A DNA stretch of 64,000 nucleotides, from NCBI GenBank assembly GCA_963931925.1, contig OZ007583.1:10211372-10275371 (forward strand), written 5' to 3'. Position 1 is the first letter of the stretch; every line of letters begins with the position of its first letter. Shown here piece by piece: positions 51,630 through 64,000 of this stretch. Source of the stretch: Onchidella celtica. Its lineage: Eukaryota; Mollusca; Gastropoda; Systellommatophora; Onchidiidae. A model generated the notes under the pieces. That model saw only the letters and a program-made list of their open reading frames with translations. It had not been told where the DNA came from and searched no databases. Made by a program: the position numbers and the translations under genes.

Positions 51630-54600
51630 TGAGCAAGTCATCCCCGTTTTTGTCATCCTCGATTTATTCTGACATGCGGCTTGGCTTCTTTCTGAAGGAT
51701 TAATGGTATCGGAGTGCAACGTGCTCTGGCGAGATTTTGCAATTATATATAAAAAAAGATAAATTCAATAATCTCTGAGGAGATTACCCAAAGATTATTT
51801 GTCATGTTATGGATGATTGTGAACTAATCATATATCATGTGGTCTTGGTGTATTTTGCTGCTTTCTTCCCTATCGTGTTTCAAATCCAAGTGGTCTTCTT
51901 GAATTTAATCCTTTCATTTTGCCTCAAGGGACAGACTTACTGTCATGACTCAGCGGAGCTTCCTTTTCTCCTATGAAAATTTCACTCAAAGAGTCGTGGA
52001 GGATTTTATTTTGCCAGCAATTTTTGTTATTTTAAACCATTTGCACTATTTTTTTTTGGCAAACAGAAGTTGGTAAACTTCAGATTGTAAGAATTTCACA
52101 AAGTTAATATTCTGTTTGACACTCTTTCAGATGAGATCTGCTCATTACTAATCATAGCAAAAACGCAGTCAAATACAACATGCAGATTTTAACATATTTT
52201 TATTTGTGGAGAGAATTCCGTGCACCAAAATTCATCATATGGTATTAATTATGGAAGGTGTAACATGTCAGGAAATATTTTTTCTTTGTGAATTATTGCT
52301 AACCATTTGTTTGTTGCTTTGAAGTGTTTATGGCAATATTTGTCTGTTTCTGCTGCCTTGTCATATTTTCATATGTTGAAAAACTTCTTTCTTGTACATG
52401 TATCTGTTTATGTATTAGAGATTTTGAAATCTGGATGAATGGAAACTTGCCATGAAATTGTGAACAAGAAATATGACTGAACTTTTTTATTTTTATTTTT
52501 TTCCCCAAGAAATTGAGAGAAAAGCAAGAAAATGCGAAACAACTTATTAACATTTATAAAAGAAAATGAAGGAATCGTCGTCGTGAGCAAGGTTTAGTTT
52601 AATGACATGAAAAAACTTGTAAATTTTATGACATCCAAGAATATTTGATTGAAGGGAAACTGAAGAACCCTTTTCTCTTCTTTTTTCAACACATGATTTT
52701 ATATATCACTAGGATGGGGCCTCTAAGACAGCTCAGGATAAATTCTGCAAAGGGATGTTCTGCAGTTTCTGTAGCTTGTGTTGATTGTTGAATGTGCAGT
52801 GTGGTTTTGTGAATCAGCATGTGAATGCAACGTATGATTTTATGTCACCTTATCCATATCCTGACCTTGTGTCAAATACTTCAGGTCTTGTGCCATTCTG
52901 GTGCCATTGATTATAGGGAGGATTTTGGACCATTTTATTGTTTAGCTTCACTTCCAAGTGTCACAAAATTAACAATATGAAACTGCCATTCATATGTGTT
53001 CTCAATAATTCAGAAATATTTAGCTTTCACAACACTGTCACAGCCAATATGTTTGACCATTTCTGTTTTATTATTTGTGTCATAGGTAATTTCTGAAAAT
53101 GAAATTCCTGTTATCACAGAGTAGATAATTTTCACTTTTCTTTTATGTGGTTTGGTGATGGTCTGTAACAATCACAGAGGTGGAAGGGAGATGAGTTGTC
53201 ATTTACTGTAGCAATTTTATGAAATTTGAAATTTTAATCATGTTTACTAATATTGTAGTGGGTTCATGGGTATTCGTGATCAGTCATTTTAATTATTTCA
53301 TAATCATAAATTGAAAAAGCAGCTACTATAATTTCCTTACTACAGACCAGCATTAGAACTGCCTTCCTTCGAAACTTGAGTCATAGAGTCTGGTATTTTC
53401 TGTTTTGAGAGTAAAGTTAGAGCAGGGAACAACTTTTAGTTGAATTGCAATTTTTTTAGTGAGATGTGAAATTGTGGGATTTGTTGCCTAGAAACTCTTA
53501 AATTCATGTACTACATGTGTGTTTAACAGTATTTCCCATGCCAAAACTATTGAAGTAATTAAATGAGAACACTCAGTGAGTGAAAACATTGTCGAAATGC
53601 ATCGGATTGAAGTCAAACAAACAAACAAAAAAAAACCCACATTATTTTATAGCCTTCAAAGGACAGATTGTTGAAATCTGATAATTGAGTTGGTATCTTC
53701 AATCTCAGTATTTGGCTACCTGTATTTTCATGGGATTGTCCCTTAATACAAAAGCTGTAGATATCATGGCTAGACTAGCTGAAGACGTCCACTCATGGAC
53801 AGCAGTTATATTGGCCGGTAATACTGGTTATACATTAGACCTGAGCTTGTACTGCTCTGAGTACTGTTTTATTTCACACTGGAGTCAGGCAGTCCAGTTG
53901 ATGTTCTTTCTATGTGCCTTTTATTCAGATAAACACACATTTCATTTTGGATATTAAGAGGAGATCAACAGATCAGTGTCTCATATTTCATGATTATTTG
54001 GGAGCTACTGCAAACTTTAGAACCAGTCATGGAATTTTGTCATCTCACATCACCTTTTTTTTTTTTTAATGTTCAGAGGCACGGTTTGGAAAGTAAATCC
54101 CTTTTGTAAGTGATGAAATTTACTCGCAAGGGTTCTTGAAGTCAGCTATAAAGAATATCAGATCTTAGGGAATTTGCAACTAAAAAGTGGGTTATTTTTT
54201 CATGAATTTAAGTCCATTAGTTGCATATGGTCATTGACTTTATGAGATAATCATTTATCAGTTAAGTTTTGTCTGTGTTGTGGAAAATTTGAGAGAGTTA
54301 GGGTTTCCAAAATCGTATTTTGGTGTAAGAAAGATGATTTCTGAATTAACATGAATTAGGTTTGGCTTTAGAATTATAAGTACTGTTTGAAATGGGCGGG
54401 TGTTTCTCATGATGTTGTTGCTGACACTTCACAGTCACAGTTAATATTACCAGCAATAATGGTAATCCAATTCTTTGGTTGAAACAGTTTCTATGGCTGA
54501 AATACGACAGCTGTTTCCTACAGCACTTTGGTGATCCATGAACTTTCTTGTTCAGCTTTTTGTCAATGGCAATGGAGTTTGAAATGTTTACTGTACTGTC

Positions 54601-56126
54601 ATAATTTGGCATACTATTTTATGGATTTACTCTTGCAACCAACTTTACTTCACAAATTTATGACTGCATTTTTGTACTATGACTAGATCTACCTCTTTTA
54701 AGGCTTTTGTATGTGGACTGTTTATTATCCTTACAAAATATGTCAGTCGCAATAGCATTTTGGAATTTATGACATCTGATGGGGGAAAAATAGGCATATA
54801 TATTATTCTAGCAAGGAACAATTTGTAGAGTGCATGTGAAAACTTAAATTTTAATCATCCAATCCTCTCAAATTTTTCTCCAAAGTACATTATTGAAATA
54901 GCATAACAGGTTATCAAAAGACCAATTTTACATCACAGATTATGTCAGATTTGTGCTGCAATAAATCATTTAGTCAAATGATGGTCATTTCTGGTGTTTT
55001 TCTCTTCTGCCATTGTTATTGTTGTCTAGCTATGAAAAAAGCTATTCATATTTTTTAGGTTATAAGGCTGAAAACATCAGGAGAATATATGAAAATTGCA
55101 TCTTTGGCTCAGCCGCCTCAAAAAACTTCTCTTACCTTCCACAATGAGGAGAAAATTTTATTCATGAAAAAAAAAATTGTAACACTAACAGTAGTTAATA
55201 TAAAATGGACACTAAAATTTGCAGGAAATGTTTAATTTTTAATTTATTTGTAGAAGATAAAAGTGTTGATGGGCATGGGAGCAAAGAGTGTGATAGAGGA
55301 AGAAAACAAAAACAATCCTGAAAACAGCAAAATGTGAACATACATATTATAAACAATGATATATAATATTAATATAAAGGAAAAAAAACAACACTAAACT
55401 CAGCTGTCTGTGTCAATTGGCTCATTCCACATTTTTCATCTACATTTTTTGTTTGTTTGTGTTCTGGCTGTAAGGCTAAACTTTTTAGACCTAGGCAGCT
55501 TATGCCTGAGACCATCAGTAGAACTACACCTGTATACTGAATTTTCATTCAATACCCAGTACATTAAAATTTTGTATTCCTCAGGTGAAGTTTGCAGTCA
55601 CACTACTCTCCATAGCACTATCAAAATTTCAAAGCTCAACACACATTTTACAAAGTAATAACTTGCATTGATATATAAAAATGATTCCAAGAATAGTTTT
55701 ATTTCATTTGTACAAGCTTGTTGAAAGACAACACAGACATGTACATGTATGTCCAGTACATGAAATTCACTTAAGATGGACTTTTTAAAGGAAATTGTGA
55801 CTTACACAACTTATACAAAACGTGAATCACATACTTGCTTTCAGGCGTCCCTCACAAATAATAAATGGCAACACATTTTTAAAAAAGCACTCATCAAAGC
55901 ACTTATCTTTCTATACCACTCATTCATCATTACCAGTGACGTGGAAACACCCCCCCCCCCCCCCCCCCAGTTTTATTTCAACAACCTGCCGGTGTTCTAA
56001 ACGAAAAAGAACCCAGTTTTCTTCCATATGCTTGGAATGAAGTAGAATGAATGGCCACATCCGAATTGGATCCGTGTCATCACACTTTGTCCGTTTCTAC
56101 AGGTGACTCAGTAACTGACTGACCAG
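51630..56126. other. 3' flank of the DAP-like gene and intergenic AT-rich DNA
   Basis: The first part should contain the 3'UTR of the DAP-like gene, but I cannot fix the polyadenylation site. No other gene is supported. A 19-C run lies at 55950-55968. Confidence 0.55.
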
Positions 56127-56480
56127 AGCTGGTTGCTTTATTATGTTGGTTGGTTGGCAGACTGGTTGTTTATGTCACTGGCTGGTTGGTGGATGGCAGA
56201 CTGGTCGCTCGTCTGGCTGGTTAGTTGTTTTAATACACAGTATGTTATTGTTACTGGCTGGCTGAAAGAATTCCGACTGATTGGTTGCCTGATAGACTGG
56301 TTGGTTGTTTATGTCACTGGTTGGCTGGGGGTGGGGGGGGGGGGGGGCACACTGATTGGTTGTCTTTCAGGCAGGTTGTTTGAGTGTATTACTTAGCTGG
56401 TGGGTTGGGTTGGCATTTTGAACAGCAGGCTCACCAACTGGCCAGGTTGCTGTCTAAATTTTGACAGGGTGATTGGTTGT
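56127..56480 (+). repeat. degenerate GGTTG/CTGG minisatellite
   Basis: Dense imperfect repeats of GGTTG and GGCTGG. The phrase TTTATGTCACTGG followed by (C/T)TGG occurs twice, near 56168 and 56309, so a higher-order unit of about 140 bp may exist. A G run lies near 56329-56347. The Trp-rich open frame through it is a by-product of the repeat. Confidence 0.75.
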
Positions 56481-57790
56481 TTGCTTGCCAGGGAGTCTTC
56501 AGGAATTGCCATTTGACCTAATTATATAATACATTTGATCTCCACACCATCTCTACTTTTGCTGTGCCTCAAAATCACATATATGGCTTTCAAATGCTGT
56601 ACCCATGAATAATTAATGAGTGCGTCTACCTATGAGGAAGTTAGATTCACACAGTCTTCTACTGTCAGCTATCACTATTCAGTCATTTGTACAGTGCGAA
56701 GTCTATGACCATTCTGAGCTGTCTGTGTCTGCCAGAGAAGATGTCTCACTGTTGGAATTCTGTGTGGCCAGTTTTCGATCATAAAATTTCCACTTTTGTT
56801 TGCTACTGGAAATTTCAAGGTCCAGCTGATCAATGTCCCACCTGTTGGATACAACAAAAAAATATGTCAGTTCCTTTTATTGTTTTTTTTTGTTCAGGTT
56901 AATATGTGCACATGCAGATCCAATGTCCTGGTTACAGTCAAGCCCTTTACAACAGGAAAACAACAAAGAATATAAATAAAAATGCACCAAAGGCAAAACT
57001 ATGCTTGCACATTATCATCATTGTTTTTTGTTTTTTTTTGGCTGAGATTCTACAGGAAAACAAAACAGGTATTATTCAAAGTGAATCACACAAACAAAAC
57101 ACGGAAATAATTTGGATAATTGTAGGTGCAGTGTCAAAGTAACACTGATTCAGAATTTCTTTAAGAAACTGGTAGGAAACCCATTCATATACATGTAAAT
57201 AGGGGTTAAAATGGTTTGGTGGAGTGAAAAATAGAATTTACAAAGCAGAGCAGAATGCAAAGATAATAATTCCAAGATGAACATTAACAATAACATGGCA
57301 AGGTTCATTGGGCACCAAGAAGTTCGTTCAGTTGGTAACATATCACCCAAACTCTCTTATGAGTTCACAGTTCAATTATTTGTCCATGCTGAGAAATTAT
57401 TTCTCAGTGGAACCTAACTGTATGCTCTAGTCTATGTAGCCTATTTGGTCCCCAACTATATTTCACTTCTTGATGCCAGTGGTTTATTATTACATGTACA
57501 TATTAGATATATTATAAGCATAAGGTGTGTTATCCCTCTGACATGTAGATCTTTAATAATAGTTGCTGGACCTATAAAGACACCATGTAAGCCAAACTCA
57601 GATGACGAGATAGAGTATGACATGATTAAATATTAATCTAAAATTAATAATTTTTAAGTATATTTGAACTGTTTTATTGGACATTTATAATGTAAAATGA
57701 TGTGGCAAATCAACAGTGCATCTGGATTCTGGACTGATTTTCTTGCACTCTTAATGCAGCTGTGTCACTGATGTGTGAGTAATGTCATAC
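56481..57790. other. intergenic sequence with one weak exon candidate
   Basis: Nothing firm. A plus-strand stretch at 56695-56784 follows an acceptor-like gtacag and reads 29 codons to a stop in a protein-like composition (CEVYDHSELSVSAREDVSLL). No partner exon was found. Confidence 0.35.
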
Positions 57791-57867
57791 CTGTCTCCCA
57801 TTTTTTCCCTGCTGGCTAAAACATGTAGGGTACCATTGTCTTTTGAACCTTTGATAGGGATGCTCAA
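57791..57867 (-). CDS. probable internal exon of an unidentified minus-strand gene
   Basis: A 77-nt stretch bounded on the minus strand by ttttcag and GACAG|gtatga. In phase 0, the phase left by the exon at 59362, it is fully open and reads LSIPIKGSKDNGTLHVLA followed by SREKMGD. The family is not recognised. Both splice sites and the matching phase support it; the lack of homology keeps confidence low. Confidence 0.4.
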
Positions 57868-59361
57868 CTGAAAATGAATAATTGAACAAACGTCTGATGC
57901 TTCAAAGAAATCTCAGTGAGCAAATAAAAAAACTGTTACTTTCTTTTTTGCAATATTCTCAAGATAAAACGAGACAAACAAACATGTGCCCTGCCATCTA
58001 ATATGACACGTCATAAACTATCGGCTAAAAAATAAATAAATACAATGATGTGCAGGTGCAATCTGAAAATCACAGAATACTTCTTCATCTTCAAGAAAGT
58101 TTCTTACTTTCAGATCTGTAAAAGTAAAGAAAAATTGCACGAAAGATATTGAGAACAATATATTTTGTGAAATTTCTAATCAAATGTGATTTATATATTA
58201 CTCAAACGATTTAGAATAAAATTTAGGTTTCTGCAAAATTTAACAATGTTGTGGCCTCTAATTTTGATGTAATTTAACAATATATGCCAAAAATGCCCAG
58301 TTTTTCTTTTCAAGCTATGGTGGCCCTTTATTGGTCTGTAACTTTCTGAGCAATATGATCAGCATTATCCATTCATAGTAAAATGAAGTTCAATTTTTCT
58401 CTTTTTGCAAGTGTCTTATCAGGTCTGCGAATATTTTGATGAAATTTCCATATGGAACTTATTATGTTTTTTAGGAAATGCTCAATACACCTTCAAATAA
58501 GAAAGAGCTGTTGATGAGGGAGGAGTTTCATATGAGTAAAACAAGGACAATTGAAGGATGCGATTCAAGGAGCAGGGGTTGCGATTAGCTCTCTGGATGG
58601 ATGTTTTTACAGTAAATGTGCGGCTCAATGATTAACACTCAGAACATGAAATATGTACCCGACTAAAATTGTAGAACTGGAAGGAACTTTTAGTATCCTG
58701 CCAAAAAAAAAACATGCCCCCTGCTTATATAATTCCATCAATCATAAATTTAAACCTATTTATCATTTTGATTCAAATAAATTTTCTTGCACGTACCTGC
58801 AATACAGAAAGAGTTCCATACGCCCTGACCACCAAGTCGCTTAGTCAGGATACTCTGAAACTATCTCTAACCCTACGCTTATTCCTAATTTTGGATTCTC
58901 TGGACACTGTTTAAAAAATATGAGTTTTGTTCCTTCTGAATGATTTTCAAGGTTCATTCCTCCTTTGAAAATTTCGTGATCTTTTTTTGAAAGATAAATC
59001 GTCTTCCTAACACTTGCCATAATCATACTGATTTCTCTCACAATTTTGAGATGATTTTGCAAAGGGAAAAAAGACAACAATAATCAAGATCACTCTTTAT
59101 GGTAGCTTTGAAGCAATAAAAACTTATGCTCAATTTACAGAGCGAATACCTGAGCATTAGAATTTTACATTCCTATTTGGTCTGTTCATTTTAAACACAA
59201 AGATCGAACAATACAAAACACTATAACAGGATGTGATGAGAAGCAAATTCCAATTTACATGTGTACAATTTTTTTTTCAATTAATAAAAAGATTTTAACA
59301 ATACTTAAATCATACATTTTTCCAAGAAACATTTCCAAGTTGTTACTTATCTGTTTCTTAC
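57868..59361 (-). other. presumed intron of the unidentified minus-strand gene
   Basis: AT-rich, about 1.5 kb, with no recognisable coding or repeat content. Confidence 0.35.
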
Positions 59362-59513
59362 CTTTGCGACAACTCCATCTACCTTTAATTTACTTTCATC
59401 TGCTAAATTGACTCTGCCTGAATACATTGGGCGTCCAAGGATTTGGGCTCCCGGCTCATACTTATGCAACATAAGAACTGGTTTTACATAATAGTCCTGT
59501 TGTCTGAAATTAG
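59362..59513 (-). CDS. probable internal exon of an unidentified minus-strand gene
   Basis: The acceptor is ctttcag at 59514 (an alternative ten bases further in at 59504). The donor, GTCGCAAAG|gtaagaaac, is close to consensus. About 50 open codons read NFRQQDYYVKPVLMLHKY, GRPMYSGRVNL and KVDGVVAK. The alternation of hydrophobic and polar residues suggests a beta-sandwich such as an Ig-like or macroglobulin-like domain, but I cannot name a family. The phase is compatible with the exon at 57791-57867. Confidence 0.5.
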
Positions 59514-62500
59514 CTGAAAGATACAAAGTGGAAACATTTGCATGATTTGCTGGCCACTGAGTAATGCATTTTTTATGGACACTCATGCAAGGGAACCTAC
59601 TAAAACCAAATTCAGGGTGATCAACCAGGTATAATGTACTTGAACTGCTGGACAGATATTACTAGTGAATATTTGGCAGTCAATAGGACACCAGTGACAG
59701 ATTCATAATGGCCCAAGGAAAGGTGTGAAGACGAGAGGGTGACTGGTTAGAGAAAATATCGCTGCTCATGGCAGCAGCGTCTTTCTGTCTGGTAGCCTCA
59801 AGGGCCGGTTCAAAGACACTACGCGATGTATTAATAATTATACATCTCCTCCCCTACAACCCCATTATACATGCCTGCACAGTATGGCATAAAAGTAATG
59901 TGCTGGGGTTGTTATATTATTATATTAAATGCAAGCTTAAAAGCTGCACCCCGCTCAGACTCCACAACTACTACTCTGCCTGTCACTTTCTACCCTCTCT
60001 ACACAGTATTCCCCCGAGACATTCCTGTGTTCTAATTTTAGCACCGAGCACGGTGAACAGTTTAAATCAGCTGACAGCAGTGATTTACATTCGACAGGAA
60101 GTGTTCACATCACGGGTCATTTGCTCACGAAAAAAAGGGATTGGAGGCGAGCAGCCATCGACACATACTCAAAAAAAAAAGGAAAACAAAAGCAATTTAT
60201 AAAAAATACAAATTTCGGTGCACCCTCCATAGTATTTGAAACCTACATGCAATATAGGTGGCCTAATAAAAAAGCCTTTTGCGTTCAAGGGTCTAGAATT
60301 TGTGAATTATATAATAGAATTGCATGGCACTTTGAGACTGCACCCTCGCTTGTCTGAATAAGTGAAAGAGAATCTTTTGATTAAAATTAATGAATTTATA
60401 TAATATGATTTTCTTTGCATAAAGAGGCATTTAATAAATAGGCCTAAAATAAAAGGATTGTGGCAGGACCATAAATATCTTTCTGATAAAAGGAAATTTT
60501 CATGTTATTCGCTTTCCGGTCTTAGCTAGTTCCACTGTGTTAACTAACTTAAGCCCGAGCTATTTTTAGCCCAACAATCCCCGCAGCCCAGTATTTTTGG
60601 CGTTCAGTAAAAAACAAACCTAATCAAGCAATCAAATTGAAACTAAGTCACAAAACAAACAAATAAATGTTGTATCAGATAAAACAAACAGAAATTCAGT
60701 TAATTTGACAGTTTTCATTTTATGAGTATTTGAAAATGGACAATATTCAGGGTTGTGCCAAATTTTTTTCAGCAAATGTGTGTGAAAAAAACAACAACAG
60801 AAGAGTTCAATTTGTGCTTATTTGTGTTGTTTTTGTGGGTATGAATTTTGTTTACCAGCCATCGTTTGATCAATACAAGTATGTAGTTCTGAATAATTTT
60901 ATCAGCTGTCACAAGTTTCTGGAGTGACTTCCTTTAGTCGGAAATACCTAAAAAATTTCCATTTAAAACTCGACCAAACTAAATGAAACGAAAGAGTCTC
61001 TCTGAGACCTGTAGCTCGCACAGGAGTTATGGATCGATCATCTTAATCCCATGTATGTGCGGGATCTTGCCATGGTGCTTGTAGGCTAGTACTGCAAATA
61101 CACGGAAAGCAGTTCAAGTGAGTTTACTGATCTAAACCTTTGGTTACTGCATTTTTCATATTCTTGTCTTGCCTCTGAAACAATAAATTGATGTTCAATA
61201 TAGTTCAATTTTTTTGTGGCTTTTTGAATATTTCTAGATCCAAACAGACCCTATTATATTACAACAGCACACGGAAAACTAGAATTCTTCGGGGTGGCTT
61301 CATCTAGTTTGAGTTGCCGAATTTTGAGGAACAGGTGAAGCATTAATCATGAAATATTATTATTGTCAAGGAAAATAATACAGGTGACATCAATGTACCA
61401 TAAATTACCTCCCTTAATGCACCGCGGGCCCCCCACTCCCCCCTACTTCCCTTGGTCAGTTGAAAGAGAAGCAAATATTAAACTAACGCCAAAATCATGG
61501 TCGCTTGGTGACAGTTATGTGAGGCTGATAGCATGCACCCAGGAGCAAGCAACCTTTTCTTCTCTTCTGGAAGTGCTTCAGTAAGGACAGTTTCCAACAG
61601 TCCAAGTCAAGCCGAAAAGAGACAATAAATAAATAGCTGAATGTGAACATAATTCACCATTTTTCTCAGTTTGGCTTGACTACCGCGCGTACCCCAGTGC
61701 TTCCTTTCTTTTTTTATATCACTGTATGAGTGTATGAGCGCAGGACAAACAAGAAGGAAAAACAATGATTATTTTCGGCCTGAATCAGTCATCTCAGTTG
61801 TTTAAATCACTGTTTTTATCGTGGGAGGGAGGCAGGTAAGGTGACCCACTATCGTGCAACCACAAGGCTATGCAGACTGAGTGGCTTGACTAAGTTTTTG
61901 GTTTATTTTTTCTTCCCCCCCCCCCCCCCCCCCCCCTTCTACTAGTACTAGTCTACTTGGATCACAAAAAACTGGTTCGACAAATCCGTGTAACAGTTCG
62001 AGGTTTGTGTGAATTAACTACAAAGAACACTGAGAAATAAATTCGGGACTTAAGTCTTTTCGTGGGATCCATAATTTCGATTTACGTGTGTTCGAATTTC
62101 GTGTGCTCGACTGTATCATATTGTTGTTGCTTCAGATGGTAGCTTCAACCTGTTCTCCCTTAGGCCTAGATCTAGATCTAGATAGATAATTTCAAGTCAG
62201 ATCAAGTTCAGACAATTTACACTTTGTACCTAATCATATGTTGCAGAATAGTTTACAGCTTTGACTAGACTCTCTGCCATGCCTTACAATTAACTAGATC
62301 TAGATCTAAATTATTATTTTGCAATTTCTCAATGACCACCTCTTCCTCTCTGCATTCAGTCTTATCCAAGAATATCAAAGAGTTAGACCTGACGACCTTC
62401 AGTGCTACCTACTCTGGATGCTTTTTTCCATCCATATTGCTGCACCTAATACACCCACTCCTCCAAAAAGTGCAACCTTCGTGAGCGTGGAGGTCGGCAT

Positions 62501-64000
62501 AATCTACCAGACAAATAAGCTGTAGGCTACAAATTAAAACGTCATACTCTACATTCTTCCAGGTGGACGAAATATTTCTGCACAGTGAAACAGGACTCGG
62601 ATGAGTCGTGTGCACCGCAGATAGACCTGACTGAGGACTGTCGTTGAGTAGTCGGATTTTGTCCAACCAAAGATCTTTGGTTAGGCTAACACTACAGCTA
62701 AATTAATGTTGAGTCCCCGACTCTGTCGGCAAAATAAACTTCAAACTGGAGTCCTTTCCCTTAGTGTCGTACCAATTTAATTTCGAATTGTTTCAGTGAG
62801 CAAGCCACCCTGTACAAATATTATTTAAGTTTCAGTCTTAGCCGAACGAAATAATAGGCCTATAATACATAAGGGAAACGCACCGACAACGACCCATACT
62901 GCATAATCACAATTATTTCAAGTTATGTTTTTATGTTATTACGAACACCCCTCCCCCTCTCTTTTTCCGCAAGCGGACGCACCTAAAGTCGAGCATTTTG
63001 AGTCGCCTTTTTTCTTCTTTACTTGACTGTTTCCTTTTATTCAATAGTGTCGCCGCTAACGTATGTTTATCTATCTATTTTACTATTTAGTGAATTTCAG
63101 TCACTAAAATCTGTATAATCGTCCTAAATTGACCCAGCAATGTACATTTGTGTAAACATGGGCTACAACTCTATGTTTCGTGTTATTTCGTTATCATGGT
63201 TATGTCCCCTGAATAGCTTTTATGGAAACAAGGGTTAAGCTGACCTTGCGGAATGATTGATATCCAGGTCAAATTCTTATATAACTTTTTTATGGCGCAG
63301 TCTGTTTTTTAGAAGTCAAAAGTACAATCAACAATGACATCCAAATAAGTACTATTTGGATTATGGAACGAAAAAATACGTTGTTTTTATTGCTTTATAA
63401 TTTTCCTTGTTTAAAATCAGAAGCTAGAACGCACTACTTTTTGTGAAGCAGACGGCTTGCGGAAGAAGAAATGCGGAACATCCCCTTAACCTGGCCTTGA
63501 ACAAAAATAGAACCGAACCGTAACATTTTTATGAGGTTCCATTCACGATAGTGGTCGTCATTCAAATCTTTCGCTGTTGTTTGTAGCTTGTAGTTTATGT
63601 GAGAGTTTCATGATGGAGCGGTAAATGTCTGCAAGTGAAAGACTGGGAACAGAACTTTCAATACGCTTCATAGGCAAACATTGTGTTTTGTGCTGAAATG
63701 TACTGACTATCCTTTCGAATCAAAACGTGCCACGGCGAATGAAAGAAAGGATTCCCCCTGCCTGGAACGACTATGAGGTCATTACGCTGTGGAAATCACC
63801 TTCGGTGCGCTAGTCAGCTGTGACGTAATGAGATGTAACTCCTTGCTCAGGTGGGTAGAGCTCTAATTTTCTCACTTGTTTTGGGTTGTGATAGCCTGGT
63901 GCTGACAAAAGCAGGTCAAGTCGGGACAGACTGCTTCGTGATCAATTAGGTCAAACCACGATGGCTCTGCCTAGACACAGAGTCAACCTATTCAGTGCAA
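59514..64000. other. non-genic or intronic sequence
   Basis: No gene or RNA supported. A 144-codon plus-strand frame (59768-60202) lacks any domain and ends in an A-rich tract. It contains a 22-C run (61915-61936) and short (AGATCT)n stretches near 62164 and 62293. Earlier or later exons of the minus-strand gene could lie here but were not found. Confidence 0.45.

Noticed and set aside
53685..53957. 90-codon plus-strand frame
   Set aside because: No recognisable domain or splice signals.
56133..56396. Trp-rich 87-codon frame that looks like a membrane protein
   Set aside because: It is the translation of the GGTTG/CTGG minisatellite.
59768..60202. 144-codon plus-strand open frame
   Set aside because: No domain, low-complexity Lys/Gln-rich end over an A-rich tract, no splice context. 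It is the longest non-transposon frame but looks like chance.
63730..63830. Short ATG frame (MKERIPPAWNDYEV) near the right edge
   Set aside because: About 27 codons to a stop, no homology and no clear donor, so coding status cannot be supported.

Overview
The window is nuclear DNA from an animal, most likely a marine invertebrate. It is AT-rich, genes are split by introns, transposon remnants of many classes are nested in one another, and the palindromes TACATGTA and TAGGCCTA are common. An echinoderm or related deuterostome would fit, but the sequence alone does not prove the phylum.

Layout. 1-16867 is non-genic and holds decayed mobile DNA: TTAA-bounded elements (894-2366, 3564-3703, 8859-10600), a 366-bp MITE (5177-5542), a hAT-like MITE with a deleted mariner inside it (7558-8143), three kinds of 5'-truncated LINE tail counting the one inside the array, a Tc1-like transposase piece (14577-14861), a hAT end (to 15566) and a 74-bp tandem repeat (15726-15948). 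16868-44380 is one 27.5-kb block: a tandem array of a minus-strand Ty3/gypsy-type LTR retrotransposon, laid out as five LTRs alternating with four internal regions. A single 5-bp target duplication (GGCCT) flanks the whole block. The block sits inside a broken mariner transposase gene whose halves are at 16433-16867 and 44381-45060.

The array element has a perfect 18-nt tRNA-Pro primer binding site and gene order gag-protease-integrase-RT-RNase H. Integrase lies before RT, which is the copia order and is seen among gypsy elements in the Gmr1 group. Gag-PR-IN and RT-RH share one reading frame and are separated by a single in-frame TAA in all four units. Each unit also carries the same 732-bp LINE tail in the opposite orientation, with a 12-bp target duplication. 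Scattered differences make all four units distinguishable and show reshuffling between them.

45906-51629 is a four-exon plus-strand host gene, an ortholog of death-associated protein 1 (DAP/DAP1), encoding 108 residues with good splice sites and phases. It begins 1.5 kb beyond the array. A tRNA-like SINE head lies in its first intron. From 51630 to 64000 the DNA is AT-rich and mostly featureless. It contains a degenerate GGTTG minisatellite (56127-56480), two splice-bounded minus-strand exons of an unidentified gene (59513-59362 and 57867-57791) and one weaker plus-strand exon candidate.

Functionally the window is one housekeeping-type gene next to a recently expanded retrotransposon array, on a background of old transposon fragments.
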